Below are positions 1 to 5,917 of a stretch of DNA of 7,351 bases, one piece after another. The position numbers and the translations under genes are program-made. The first letter of the stretch is position 1. Each line of letters opens with the position of its first letter. Source of the stretch: Limiplasma sp045538465 (GTDB lineage: Bacteria; Bacillota; Clostridia; Christensenellales; Aristaeellaceae); assembly GCA_045538465.1 (NCBI GenBank), contig JAZSRK010000004.1, forward strand, positions 1-7,351. The letters run 5' to 3'. Under the pieces are notes generated by a model. That model saw only the letters and a program-made list of their open reading frames with translations. It did no database searches and had not been told where the DNA came from.

Positions 1-56
1 CTTTTCCCTTCAGTCATGGGCCCCGGTCTGTAGACTTCCTTTTTCTTGTTCGCCAT
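1..56 (-). CDS. IS256-like (mutator-type) transposase, N-terminal fragment, runs off the left edge
   Basis: Only the first 18 codons are in the window; the protein begins MANKKKEVYRPGPMTEGK and continues past the left edge. A strong ribosome binding site, AAGGAGG, lies 8 nt upstream of the ATG at 65-71, so the start is well supported. From memory of the family, a lysine-rich opening followed by a PGPMTEGK-like stretch is typical of IS256-family transposases of Firmicutes, which are DDE enzymes that move the element by cut-out/copy-out of its ends. No catalytic residue lies within the visible part, so the call rests on this short N-terminus plus the adjacent inverted-repeat-like end. An unrelated protein with a basic N-terminus remains possible. 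Confidence 0.55.
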   Translation of the reverse strand, partial: MANKKKEVYRPGPMTEGK

Positions 57-100
57 AAATTCGGCCTCCTTGATAATCTTTATCTTATCATAGAAGGCCG

Positions 101-125
101 ATGCCTTTCAGCTTTTTACAGACTT
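101..125 (-). repeat. Candidate terminal inverted repeat of the IS256-like element
   Basis: The minus strand carries GTCTGTAAAAAGCTGAAAGG just inside the presumed element end. A (G)-C-T-G-T-AAAA core near the tip is a recurring feature of IS256-family ends. The partner repeat would lie downstream of the transposase, outside the window, so this is inferred from position and resemblance only. Confidence 0.45.
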
Positions 126-219
126 TTTTTCACAAGCTCGCCGAATGAGCAACATTCCATGCCTTTTCATTTTTCAAAATTGTATTTTGAGACAGCCTCT
201 TTTCTTATTTCCACCCCTA

Positions 220-247
220 TTGAAAAACACCCAAAACCAGCTATACT
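220..247 (+). promoter_or_regulatory. Probable sigma-A promoter of sbcDC
   Basis: TTGAAA at 220-225 and TATACT at 242-247 are separated by 16 bp, each matching the housekeeping consensus at five of six positions. It lies 84 bp upstream of the sbcD start codon, and no gene intervenes. The surrounding 130-331 region is A/T-rich and holds nothing else recognisable. The promoter is outside the insertion-sequence end, so the element seems not to have disrupted it. Confidence 0.6.
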
Positions 248-314
248 ATATCATGAACAGAATCTATCACCACACATCCACATTCTTTTCCATCCCAAAC
301 AAACATCATCCCGC

Positions 315-322
315 AGGAGGTG
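315..322 (+). promoter_or_regulatory. Ribosome binding site that fixes the sbcD start
   Basis: AGGAGGTG is an almost perfect anti-Shine-Dalgarno match. It lies 9-10 nt before the ATG at 332. An in-frame GTG at 320 overlaps this site and therefore cannot be the start it serves, so the ATG is chosen. Confidence 0.85.
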
Positions 323-331
323 GGTTCTTTT

Positions 332-1465
332 ATGAGGTTTCTCCATATCGCCGATCTGCACCTTGGAAAACAGATGAATGATGTATCTATGCTGTCAGAT
401 CAAGAGGCCGTTCTCCAGCAGGTGGTACAGATCGCACAAACAGAACGGGTGGACGCCGTCTTGATCGCAGGCGATGTGTACCAGCGCACCACGCCTCAAG
501 CGGAGGCCATGGCATTGTTTGATCGGTTCGTATCACAACTGATACAAAATGGGGTAAAGGTTTTTGCGATCAGCGGTAATCACGATTCCGCTCTGCGGAT
601 CGCCTATTTGGGTTCGCTGGTGGAAAAAGCCGGGCTGTATGTTACGGAGAGTTTTACAGGCAATCTGCAAAGCGTTACCCTGACCGACCGGGATGGCGAC
701 ATCACCGTATGGATGATGCCTTTTCTACGCCCTGCCCAAGTACGACGTGTATATCCAGATGAAAAATGCACCACCTATCAGGAGGCGGTAAGCGCTGTAT
801 TGCGCAATGCAGATATCGATTTTGCAAAGCGCAATGTGCTTATGTGCCATCAGTTTATTTTGGGCTGCGAAGTGTGCGACTCGGAAGAACTGTCGGTAGG
901 CGGGTTGGATCACATCGACGGCGCGGTGTTTGATGGCTTTGACTATGTGGCACTGGGGCATATTCATAAGCCGCAGCGGGTTTTGCGGGATACATTGCGC
1001 TACGCCGGTTCGCCGCTGAAATACTCTTTTTCAGAAGCGGAGCACAAAAAGTCTGTAACGATCGTGGACTTGCGCGAAAAAGGCGACGTGCAGGTCAAAT
1101 CCGTCCCTCTTTATCCGTTGCACGATGTAAGACTGATCGAGGGAAATATGTACGAACTCATGAGTATGCCCTATTCGGAGGATTATGTCTGGATCACTAT
1201 TCATGATGAATTACCCCCGCCGGATGCGAAAGTCACGCTATCGGTCAACTTTCCGCATATGCTCAAGTTTTCTGTTGTCAACTCCAAAACCAAATACGAT
1301 CAGGATGTAATGGCGACCGAAACTTTAGAGAACAAGACCATTACAGAGATGTTCAGCGATTTTTACCGCTTGCAGAACAACGATCAGCCACCTAGCGAGC
1401 TACACATGCAAGTGCTGCAAAAAGTGATCCGAGAATTGGAGGAGCATCCCTATGAAGCCAATTAA
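332..1465 (+). CDS. sbcD: Nuclease SbcCD subunit D (Mre11-like exonuclease/endonuclease)
   Basis: The protein has 377 residues and is the nuclease half of the SbcCD complex. With the SbcC ATPase it degrades double-strand DNA ends and opens hairpins and protein-blocked ends in a Mn-dependent way in the cytoplasm. The calcineurin-like phosphoesterase motifs are all visible: HIADLHLG (D8, H10), AGDVYQR (D48), ISGNHDS (N83, H84), MCHQF (H173) and LGHIHKPQ (H210, H212). These supply the residues that bind the two metal ions. The part after about residue 270 matches the usual C-terminal capping and SbcC-binding region. Length is normal for the family (about 375-400). The ATG at 332 is preferred over the in-frame GTG at 320 because the protein then opens MRFLHIADLHLG, as in homologues, with a well-placed ribosome binding site. 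The gene overlaps sbcC by 14 nt. Confidence 0.96.
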   Translation: MRFLHIADLHLGKQMNDVSMLSDQEAVLQQVVQIAQTERVDAVLIAGDVYQRTTPQAEAMALFDRFVSQLIQNGVKVFAISGNHDSALRIAYLGSLVEKAGLYVTESFTGNLQSVTLTDRDGDITVWMMPFLRPAQVRRVYPDEKCTTYQEAVSAVLRNADIDFAKRNVLMCHQFILGCEVCDSEELSVGGLDHIDGAVFDGFDYVALGHIHKPQRVLRDTLRYAGSPLKYSFSEAEHKKSVTIVDLREKGDVQVKSVPLYPLHDVRLIEGNMYELMSMPYSEDYVWITIHDELPPPDAKVTLSVNFPHMLKFSVVNSKTKYDQDVMATETLENKTITEMFSDFYRLQNNDQPPSELHMQVLQKVIRELEEHPYEAN

Positions 1466-4082
1466 GCTCATCCTGTCTGCCTTTGGCCCCTATGCGGAAA
1501 AAACCGAAATTGACTTTACCCGCTTGGGTGAAACCGGACTTTTCCTGATCGCTGGCGATACCGGTGCGGGAAAAACCACCATTTTTGATGCCATCAGCTT
1601 TGCGCTTTACGGCGAAGCAGCAGGCGGCAAGGAGCGCCGCAAAAGCAAATCCTTCCGGTCGGATTATGCTGTGCCAAAGGTGGAGACCTATGTAGAACTT
1701 ACCTTCTCCCATAACGGGGAAACATGGCAAATTCGCCGAAACCCCGAATATGTTCGCCCTAAACTGTCAGGCTCAGGGGTCACCACGCAAACCGCTGCTG
1801 CTGAAATGACCTGTCTGGAAACCAAGGAAGATATTTACGGTTTGATGGATGTAAACAACCGTGTGCATGAATTGCTTGGTTTGACGCAGGATCAGTTTAC
1901 GCAGACCGTCATGATCGCACAGGGGGATTTTTTGAAAATATTAAACGCTTCTTCTGCCGATCGTAAGGCGTTGTTTCAAAAGCTGTTTCACACCGGTATG
2001 TACGATGCCCTCCGACAGAAATTGCAGGAGATGAACACAAGCTGCAACAAAGAGCGAGAAACCTTGGATGCCCGTATTTTGATCGCTGCTAAAAAGATAA
2101 CGCCGGATGAGCAGTTTGCCGAAAAGGAATTGCTGACGCAGTATTGTCAGGATCCCAAGTATGCTGAACTACTGGTGGATATGCTGGTTCGGATGATCGC
2201 ACACGAGAAGGAACTGCAAGAACACGCTGCATCAAAACGAGCAAGTATCGACCGCCAGCGGCAGGATACGGTCGCTTTGCTGGAGAAGGGAAAAGCGCTG
2301 AATGAGCAGTTCGATGAGCAGAAGGCTTGCAGCACTGCATTTGATGAACTATCCGCCAAGCAGAGCATTGTGGATGAACATCAGGAACAGCTCGATAGAG
2401 CCAAAAAGGCGCAAAAGCTGCTTCCTGCGCAGGTGCTGCTCACCAGCGCTGAAAAACAGTACGACCAATTGAAAACTGAGCTCTCAGAGGCGCAGCGACA
2501 ACTTGAAAATGCATCGCAGCAATTGCCGGAGGCAGAAAAGCAGCTGAACAAGGCTGAAAGCCATCAGGCTGAGGCAGACGAACTATTGCAGCAAGCGCGT
2601 CTTTTGCAAAATGCAGTTCCCGTACTCAAGGAATTTACAAATCGGCAAAAGGAACAGAATAGGCTTCAGGCGGCGATCGCTCCACTTACGGCCGAAAGCA
2701 GTAAGGCCGACGAAGCCTATCGCTGGGCTAAAGAGCGTTATTATTTGAGCCAAGCGGGGCTTTTGGCACAGGCGTTGGAATCGGGAAAGCCTTGTCCGGT
2801 ATGCGGCTCCACTACTCACCCTTGCCCGGCAGAGTTAACAGAACAAGCAGTGACCCGCGAAGAACTGGATGAAGCGGAAAACGACCGCCGCAATGCTGAG
2901 GAGGCTCTGAAAAAAGCAGCCAATAAGCTAACGGAGGTTCAGGCTCATTTGGCACAAACCCGGCAGAGCTTGCAAGCACTGAACATAAATGAAACGGAAA
3001 CGGAGCAAACGTTGCTGGCAAAAGCCAACGCTTTGCAAGCACAAGCCCAGCAATACCGTGACCAAATGACAGTTTGTCAAAAGCACCTGCACAACTTGCA
3101 ATTGCAGCACAAAGAAAGTCAGGCTAATGTGCAAAGTATCCAGAAGCAGATAGGGGAGACCTCAGAGCAAGTAGCCCAGCGCAAACAGGTCTTTGAGCAA
3201 GAACTCGCTGCCAGCGGCTTTGAAAACGAACAAGATTTTCAGTTGGCGGTTCTGTCGGAAGGGGATATGGATCGTTTTGAGCGTGCCATTCGCAGGTACT
3301 ATGAGCGTAAACGATCCCTTACCGATCAGCTTGGTGTGCTGGCAGAAAAGCTATCTGGCAAGGAGCCGGTGGATGTGGCTGCACTGGAAGCCCAGCGGTT
3401 TGCGCTGGAAGAAACGCAGAGACAAGCCAATTTGGCAGAGCAGACCATTGCCAGCCGTGTTAGCCTGCATGAGGGCATTCGCAAGGAGATCGAAGAAGCC
3501 TGCAAGCAGCGCAAACGAAAGGAAGAAAACTGGGCGGTCATACGAGATCTGTACGATTGCTGTTCTGGCAAAAGCGGTGCATCCCGCAGGGCGAAACTAA
3601 CTTTCGAAGCCTATGTGCAGCAGTATTATTTTAAGCAGATCGTTGCTGCTGCCAACAAGCGCCTCACGATCTTAACAGATGGCATGTTTACCTTGCGCTG
3701 CAAAGAAGAAGCAGCCGACAGGGTACACCAGAGCGGTCTGGACTTGGATGTGCTGGATCGCAGCACCGGTCAATGGAGAGATGTATCCACGCTCTCTGGT
3801 GGTGAATCGTTCCTTGCAAGCCTTGCGCTGGCGTTAGGGCTTTCAGATGCGGTGCAGGGGCAGAGCGGAGCTGTGCGTATGGAAGCAATGTTTATCGACG
3901 AGGGCTTCGGTACACTGGATGAGAATGCGCTTCGCAATTCTCTGCGCGTGCTGAACGATCTGGCTGATGGTAAACGCTTGATCGGCATCATATCCCACGT
4001 ACAGGAATTGGAAGAGAAGATCGAGAAGCAGCTTGTGGTTTCCAAGACTTTGCGCGGATCGGAGATCGCCGTTGTAGTTTGA
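1452..4082 (+). CDS. sbcC: Nuclease SbcCD subunit C (Rad50-like SMC-type ATPase)
   Basis: The protein has 876 residues and is the ATPase and DNA-tethering half of SbcCD. The N-terminal ATPase lobe shows Walker A (GDTGAGKTT, residues 35-43, K41) and the Q-loop (IAQGDF, Q157). Two long Glu/Gln/Lys/Ala-rich coiled-coil arms, roughly 180-440 and 460-690, flank the zinc hook CPVC at 448-451. The C-terminal lobe has the ABC signature LSGGE (781-785), Walker B with catalytic glutamate (MFIDEGFGTLDE, D816, E817), the D-loop (LDE, 822-824) and the switch histidine (H849). It is shorter than E. coli SbcC (about 1,050 residues), the difference lying in the coiled-coil arms, which is common in Clostridia. 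GGAGGAG at 1438-1444, inside the end of sbcD, serves as ribosome binding site. The 14-nt overlap points to translational coupling and equal dosage. Confidence 0.96.
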   Translation: MKPIKLILSAFGPYAEKTEIDFTRLGETGLFLIAGDTGAGKTTIFDAISFALYGEAAGGKERRKSKSFRSDYAVPKVETYVELTFSHNGETWQIRRNPEYVRPKLSGSGVTTQTAAAEMTCLETKEDIYGLMDVNNRVHELLGLTQDQFTQTVMIAQGDFLKILNASSADRKALFQKLFHTGMYDALRQKLQEMNTSCNKERETLDARILIAAKKITPDEQFAEKELLTQYCQDPKYAELLVDMLVRMIAHEKELQEHAASKRASIDRQRQDTVALLEKGKALNEQFDEQKACSTAFDELSAKQSIVDEHQEQLDRAKKAQKLLPAQVLLTSAEKQYDQLKTELSEAQRQLENASQQLPEAEKQLNKAESHQAEADELLQQARLLQNAVPVLKEFTNRQKEQNRLQAAIAPLTAESSKADEAYRWAKERYYLSQAGLLAQALESGKPCPVCGSTTHPCPAELTEQAVTREELDEAENDRRNAEEALKKAANKLTEVQAHLAQTRQSLQALNINETETEQTLLAKANALQAQAQQYRDQMTVCQKHLHNLQLQHKESQANVQSIQKQIGETSEQVAQRKQVFEQELAASGFENEQDFQLAVLSEGDMDRFERAIRRYYERKRSLTDQLGVLAEKLSGKEPVDVAALEAQRFALEETQRQANLAEQTIASRVSLHEGIRKEIEEACKQRKRKEENWAVIRDLYDCCSGKSGASRRAKLTFEAYVQQYYFKQIVAAANKRLTILTDGMFTLRCKEEAADRVHQSGLDLDVLDRSTGQWRDVSTLSGGESFLASLALALGLSDAVQGQSGAVRMEAMFIDEGFGTLDENALRNSLRVLNDLADGKRLIGIISHVQELEEKIEKQLVVSKTLRGSEIAVVV

Positions 4083-4120
4083 TAGAGCAGACCTTTTTGA
4101 ATGATGAATAGGCCTATAAG

Positions 4121-4168
4121 GAGAAACCTCTGCGATTTTGAACCGCAGAGGTTTCTCTTGCTATGTTG
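4121..4168 (+). terminator. Intrinsic-type terminator after sbcDC
   Basis: A perfect 14-bp inverted repeat (GAGAAACCTCTGCG at 4121-4134 and its complement at 4144-4157) encloses a 9-nt loop. A T-biased but interrupted stretch follows (TTGCTATGTTGTTATTG). It sits 38 bp after the sbcC stop. The tail is less clean than a classical T run, but the stem is long and GC-containing, and the site is where the convergent minus-strand remnant ends. Read on the minus strand, no T run follows the hairpin, so termination is likely one-directional. Confidence 0.75.
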
Positions 4169-4880
4169 TTATTGTTCTTGCATTTCTTCCAACGCCAACT
4201 GCCATTCCAATTGCCGGGCGCTATTGCCGATGACCAGCCGATTTGTCTTTACATAGCCATAGGTACCTTCCACGATGAACACAGGAGACGAATGCGGCAT
4301 TTGGAGGCGGCTCATAACCGATAGCTGCATCAGGGTCGGTCATGGCATAAAGGAGCGTCTCGGTAGGGTGATGGTTGATATCAAAGGGGATCAGGGCTTT
4401 GATCTTTGTTTGCCTTACCTGATCGCCTGTGATGGATAGCGAGAAATGCACCTCATCCATACCATTATGGCTCGTTTTCAGAACAGTTTGGTCTGGCTTT
4501 GTGAGAATGCACTGGTTCAGCATCAGAGTGGGATAGGCGCTGTCGCCAATGACAGAAGGCGTGAAAAACAATTCGACTTTGCAGCCGTCTGCTGCTGTGA
4601 AAGAAACGCTGTAATAGAGCCTGCCCATACCGGATGCATCGGCTATAGAAATAACAGGCGAGCAACCATCCGGCAATGCTTCTTCACTGGTAGGCAGCAA
4701 CATCCAAGTGTTATCCGTATCGTTTTCGCTGGGATCGTAAAGGAGACACAGGCAATGCTTTTCGCCATTTTGCAAGGCGATCAGACCACTGCCATCAGGC
4801 TTGCGAAAATTTTCCGGTTCTTCGTAGGTCACGGTAGCTGTACATGAGCCATTGTGCAAAGCGGCCGTTGTATGCGGCAT
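4169..4880 (-). pseudogene. Frameshifted remnant of an unrecognised protein, partner of the blaI remnant
   Basis: One frame is open from an ATG at 4880 to a stop at 4221 (219 codons). It looks coding down to about 4300 (for example KALIPFDINHHPTETLLYAM). After that the same frame turns implausible, while the next frame reads SSPVFIVEGTYGYVKTNRL and on to EEMQEQ with a stop at 4169-4171. Removing one T from the run at 4300-4302 joins the two into one reading of about 236 codons. I do not recognise the family. No signal peptide, membrane segment or catalytic motif is evident; it is mixed polar and beta-rich by eye. Immediately upstream in frame is a TAG, no good ribosome binding site is seen, and the 5' end abuts the cut blaI. 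It may be the C-terminal part of a longer protein whose start was deleted; a BlaR1-type sensor would fit the position, but nothing in the sequence shows it. A sequencing error at 4300-4302 would leave a shorter intact gene. Confidence 0.6.
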
Positions 4881-4904
4881 GGTCTAAGGTGTTAAAAGTA
4901 GTGG

Positions 4905-5060
4905 TCAACAAGCTGTCATCATCCCAATCATAATAACGGTGTGGCGAGTCCAACCGGTTTCTGGTTCCAGCTGCTTGGTGATCTCTGCCATGGTGCGCGG
5001 ATGACTTTCCCAGAGCACCTCAAGGATCTTCCATTCGGCATCGGTGCATTGTAGGTGCAT
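4905..5060 (-). pseudogene. Truncated BlaI/MecI/CopY-type transcriptional repressor
   Basis: The reading starts at the ATG at 5060 with the ribosome binding site AAAGGAGGA at 5068-5076. Its first 43 residues (MHLQCTDAEWKILEVLWESH, then RTMAEITKQLE, then WTRHTVI) match the start of the BlaI/MecI winged-helix repressors: the TDAEWKILEVLW helix and the W-x-x-x-TV segment that begins the recognition helix. Family members are about 120-130 residues; here the homology stops near 4932 and eight unrelated residues lead to a TGA at 4905. The rest of the recognition helix, the wing and the C-terminal dimerisation domain are missing, so the product is almost certainly unable to bind DNA. The abrupt loss, followed by the remains of another protein, suggests a deletion joining two genes. 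Normal BlaI represses a beta-lactamase or copper/antibiotic response and is cleaved on signalling by a BlaR1/MecR1-type M56 protease. Confidence 0.75.
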
Positions 5061-5083
5061 GCGTGTTCCTCCTTTTGCAAGGT

Positions 5084-5093
5084 GACAATTGTC
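5084..5093. promoter_or_regulatory. BlaI-type operator, proximal copy
   Basis: GACAATTGTC is a perfect 10-bp palindrome of the TACA/TGTA-like class bound by BlaI, MecI and CopY proteins. It lies 24 bp upstream of the truncated repressor's start codon. It is followed by TACC, as is the second copy. Confidence 0.6.
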
Positions 5094-5102
5094 TACCGAC
5101 GG

Positions 5103-5130
5103 GGTACACTTGTCTACCACGGTTTGTCAA
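5103..5130 (-). promoter_or_regulatory. Possible promoter of the blaI remnant
   Basis: On the minus strand a perfect TTGACA (5125-5130) is followed after 16 bp by TGTACC (5103-5108), a poor -10 sequence. The overlap with the distal operator fits an autorepressed promoter. The weak -10 keeps confidence low. Confidence 0.4.
5105..5114. promoter_or_regulatory. BlaI-type operator, distal copy
   Basis: TACACTTGTC repeats the proximal operator with two mismatches and the same flank (both continue TACC). The two copies start exactly 21 bp apart, two helical turns, as expected for two repressor dimers binding one face of the DNA. It overlaps the presumed -10 region of the minus-strand promoter, so binding would block transcription. 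Confidence 0.6.
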
Positions 5131-5168
5131 TTGTTTTACGCAAGGTTTTACAAGTGAAACAAATTGAC

Positions 5169-5184
5169 AAAGAACCAGTTCTTT
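5169..5184. repeat. Dyad in the divergent regulatory region
   Basis: AAAGAACCAGTTCTTT has perfect 7-bp arms around a CA centre. TTGACA (5164-5169) overlaps its left end by one base, and CGACAA (5185-5190) follows its right end directly. It is too short and A/T-rich for a terminator, so an operator is the likelier role; the binding protein is unknown. Confidence 0.4.
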
Positions 5185-5235
5185 CGACAAAAGCAAATTT
5201 AATACAATTGCAATCAACAATCTTTACGAAACCTA

Positions 5236-5264
5236 TTGACATTACCAATACTTTGTGGTTTACT
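5236..5264 (+). promoter_or_regulatory. Probable sigma-A promoter of the XRE-cupin/pot operon
   Basis: A perfect TTGACA (5236-5241) is followed by a 17-bp spacer and TTTACT (5259-5264), a four-of-six -10. A better-looking TACTAT at 5261-5266 would give a 19-bp spacer. It is about 75 bp upstream of the TTG start codon and reads toward it. Confidence 0.6.
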
Positions 5265-5297
5265 ATTTTCTGCTTTCGAGTTTACTATTTCTAAACT
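5258..5297. repeat. Direct repeats GTTTACTATTT on a 22-bp period, second copy in a dyad
   Basis: GTTTACTATTT occurs at 5258-5268 and again at 5280-5290, exactly 22 bp apart. The second copy forms a dyad, AGTTTA-N7-TAAACT, at 5279-5297. The first copy covers the -10 element and the second would lie at or just after the transcription start. This is a natural place for autorepression by the regulator encoded next, but that is inference. Confidence 0.5.
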
Positions 5298-5327
5298 TCC
5301 GGACTGTCATCGCTGGAAGCGAAGAAA

Positions 5328-5342
5328 GGGGGGGAACCATTG
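5328..5342 (+). promoter_or_regulatory. Ribosome binding site with a G7 run and a TTG start
   Basis: AAAGGGGGGGAACCA precedes the TTG at 5340-5342. No ATG or GTG near the beginning of the helix-turn-helix domain fits, and the TTG gives the usual MEIGEKIKELR opening, so it is taken as start. The seven-G run contains the Shine-Dalgarno match. Its length could vary and alter spacing from the start codon. Confidence 0.6.
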
Positions 5343-5873
5343 GAAATCGGAGAGAAAATAAAGGAGTTGCGTTTGCAACGCGGCCTTACGCAAGAAGAAC
5401 TGGCAGACCGCTGCGAGCTGAGTAAAGGCTTTATCTCTCAGGTGGAACGCGATCTGGCTTCCCCGTCCATCGCCACGTTGAAAGATATGCTGGAATGCTT
5501 AGGCGTTACCCTGCAAACCTTCTTTACCGACAGCGGCAAAGAAAAAGTGGTCTTCACTCCTCAGGATATGTTCGAAAAAGAAGATGAGGAAAAGAAGATA
5601 ACATGGCTGGTGCCGGATGCACAGAAGAACAGCATGGAGCCCATTTTGCTGGAGCTTCATCCCGGCGGTAAAAGCGCTGTTCTGCCACCTCTGGAAGGCG
5701 AGGAGTTCGGCTATGTGCTGGCGGGGCAAGTGGTGCTGGTTTCTGGCAAACGCCGCTATCCAATCAAAAAAGGCGGCAGTTTCTGCCTGCATCCCAGTGC
5801 GACCCACTATTTGGAGAACACATCCAAAACCCCGGCAACCGTATTATGGATCTCCACACCGCCCAGTTTCTAA
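5340..5873 (+). CDS. XRE-family regulator with C-terminal cupin domain, probable regulator of the pot operon
   Basis: The 177-residue protein has an N-terminal XRE helix-turn-helix (about 5-62: IKELRLQRGLTQEELADRCE, then LSKGFISQVERDLASPSI) and a C-terminal small cupin (about 102-172). The cupin has LELHPGG, the EGEEFGYVLAG strand pair and HPSATHYLEN; E122 and H156 are left of the usual metal/ligand pocket. This two-domain layout is that of PuuR-like regulators, which sense polyamines or other small molecules through the cupin. Length is normal (about 180). The stop at 5871-5873 lies 44 bp before potA with no terminator between, so the gene is probably co-transcribed with potAB and controls them. 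Such a gene directly before potABCD is a common arrangement in Clostridia. The ligand is inferred from context only. Confidence 0.9.
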   Translation: MEIGEKIKELRLQRGLTQEELADRCELSKGFISQVERDLASPSIATLKDMLECLGVTLQTFFTDSGKEKVVFTPQDMFEKEDEEKKITWLVPDAQKNSMEPILLELHPGGKSAVLPPLEGEEFGYVLAGQVVLVSGKRRYPIKKGGSFCLHPSATHYLENTSKTPATVLWISTPPSF

Positions 5874-5917
5874 CAGATCATAAGGATTCATTCATTACAT
5901 AAAAGGAGTGCCCGATT

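Larger units (their letters stand above)
1..130 (-). mobile_element. Terminal part of an IS256-like insertion sequence (transposase 5' end plus element end)
   Basis: The transposase start at 56, its ribosome binding site, and an end sequence at about 101-125 together look like the left end of an IS256-family element that extends beyond the window. Read on the minus strand, the end goes from GTCTGTAAAAAGCTGAAAGG inward toward the transposase, about 65 bp from the start codon, which is the normal spacing for this family. The exact outer boundary is uncertain by several bases because a run of seven T residues (124-130) follows. The 8-9 bp target duplication cannot be checked, since the other end of the element is not visible. 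Confidence 0.5.

Noticed and set aside
320..331. GTG at 320 as an alternative sbcD start
   Set aside because: It lies inside the AGGAGGTG ribosome binding site and would add MGSF before the conserved MRFLHIADLHLG opening.
145..381. Open frame of 78 codons on the plus strand across the sbcD promoter and start
   Set aside because: It covers the promoter, has no ribosome binding site, and its second half is the sbcD start read out of frame; composition is not protein-like.
3193..3600. 135-codon open frame on the plus strand within sbcC
   Set aside because: It is a second frame of the clear sbcC coiled-coil region, without start signals or recognisable domain.
4108..4117. ATAGGCCTAT palindrome between sbcC and the terminator hairpin
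   Set aside because: A single short palindrome without a partner or a nearby promoter; probably chance.
4446..4847. 133-codon plus-strand open frame opposite the orphan remnant
   Set aside because: The minus strand has the plausible coding pattern and continuity; this frame has no ribosome binding site and reads as its complement.
5169..5184. AAAGAACCAGTTCTTT dyad as a terminator
   Set aside because: The stem is only 7 bp and A/T-rich, the loop is too small, and no T run follows; an operator is more plausible.
5055..5294. 79-codon plus-strand open frame across the divergent regulatory region
   Set aside because: It runs through the operators and the promoter of the XRE gene and has no protein-like character.
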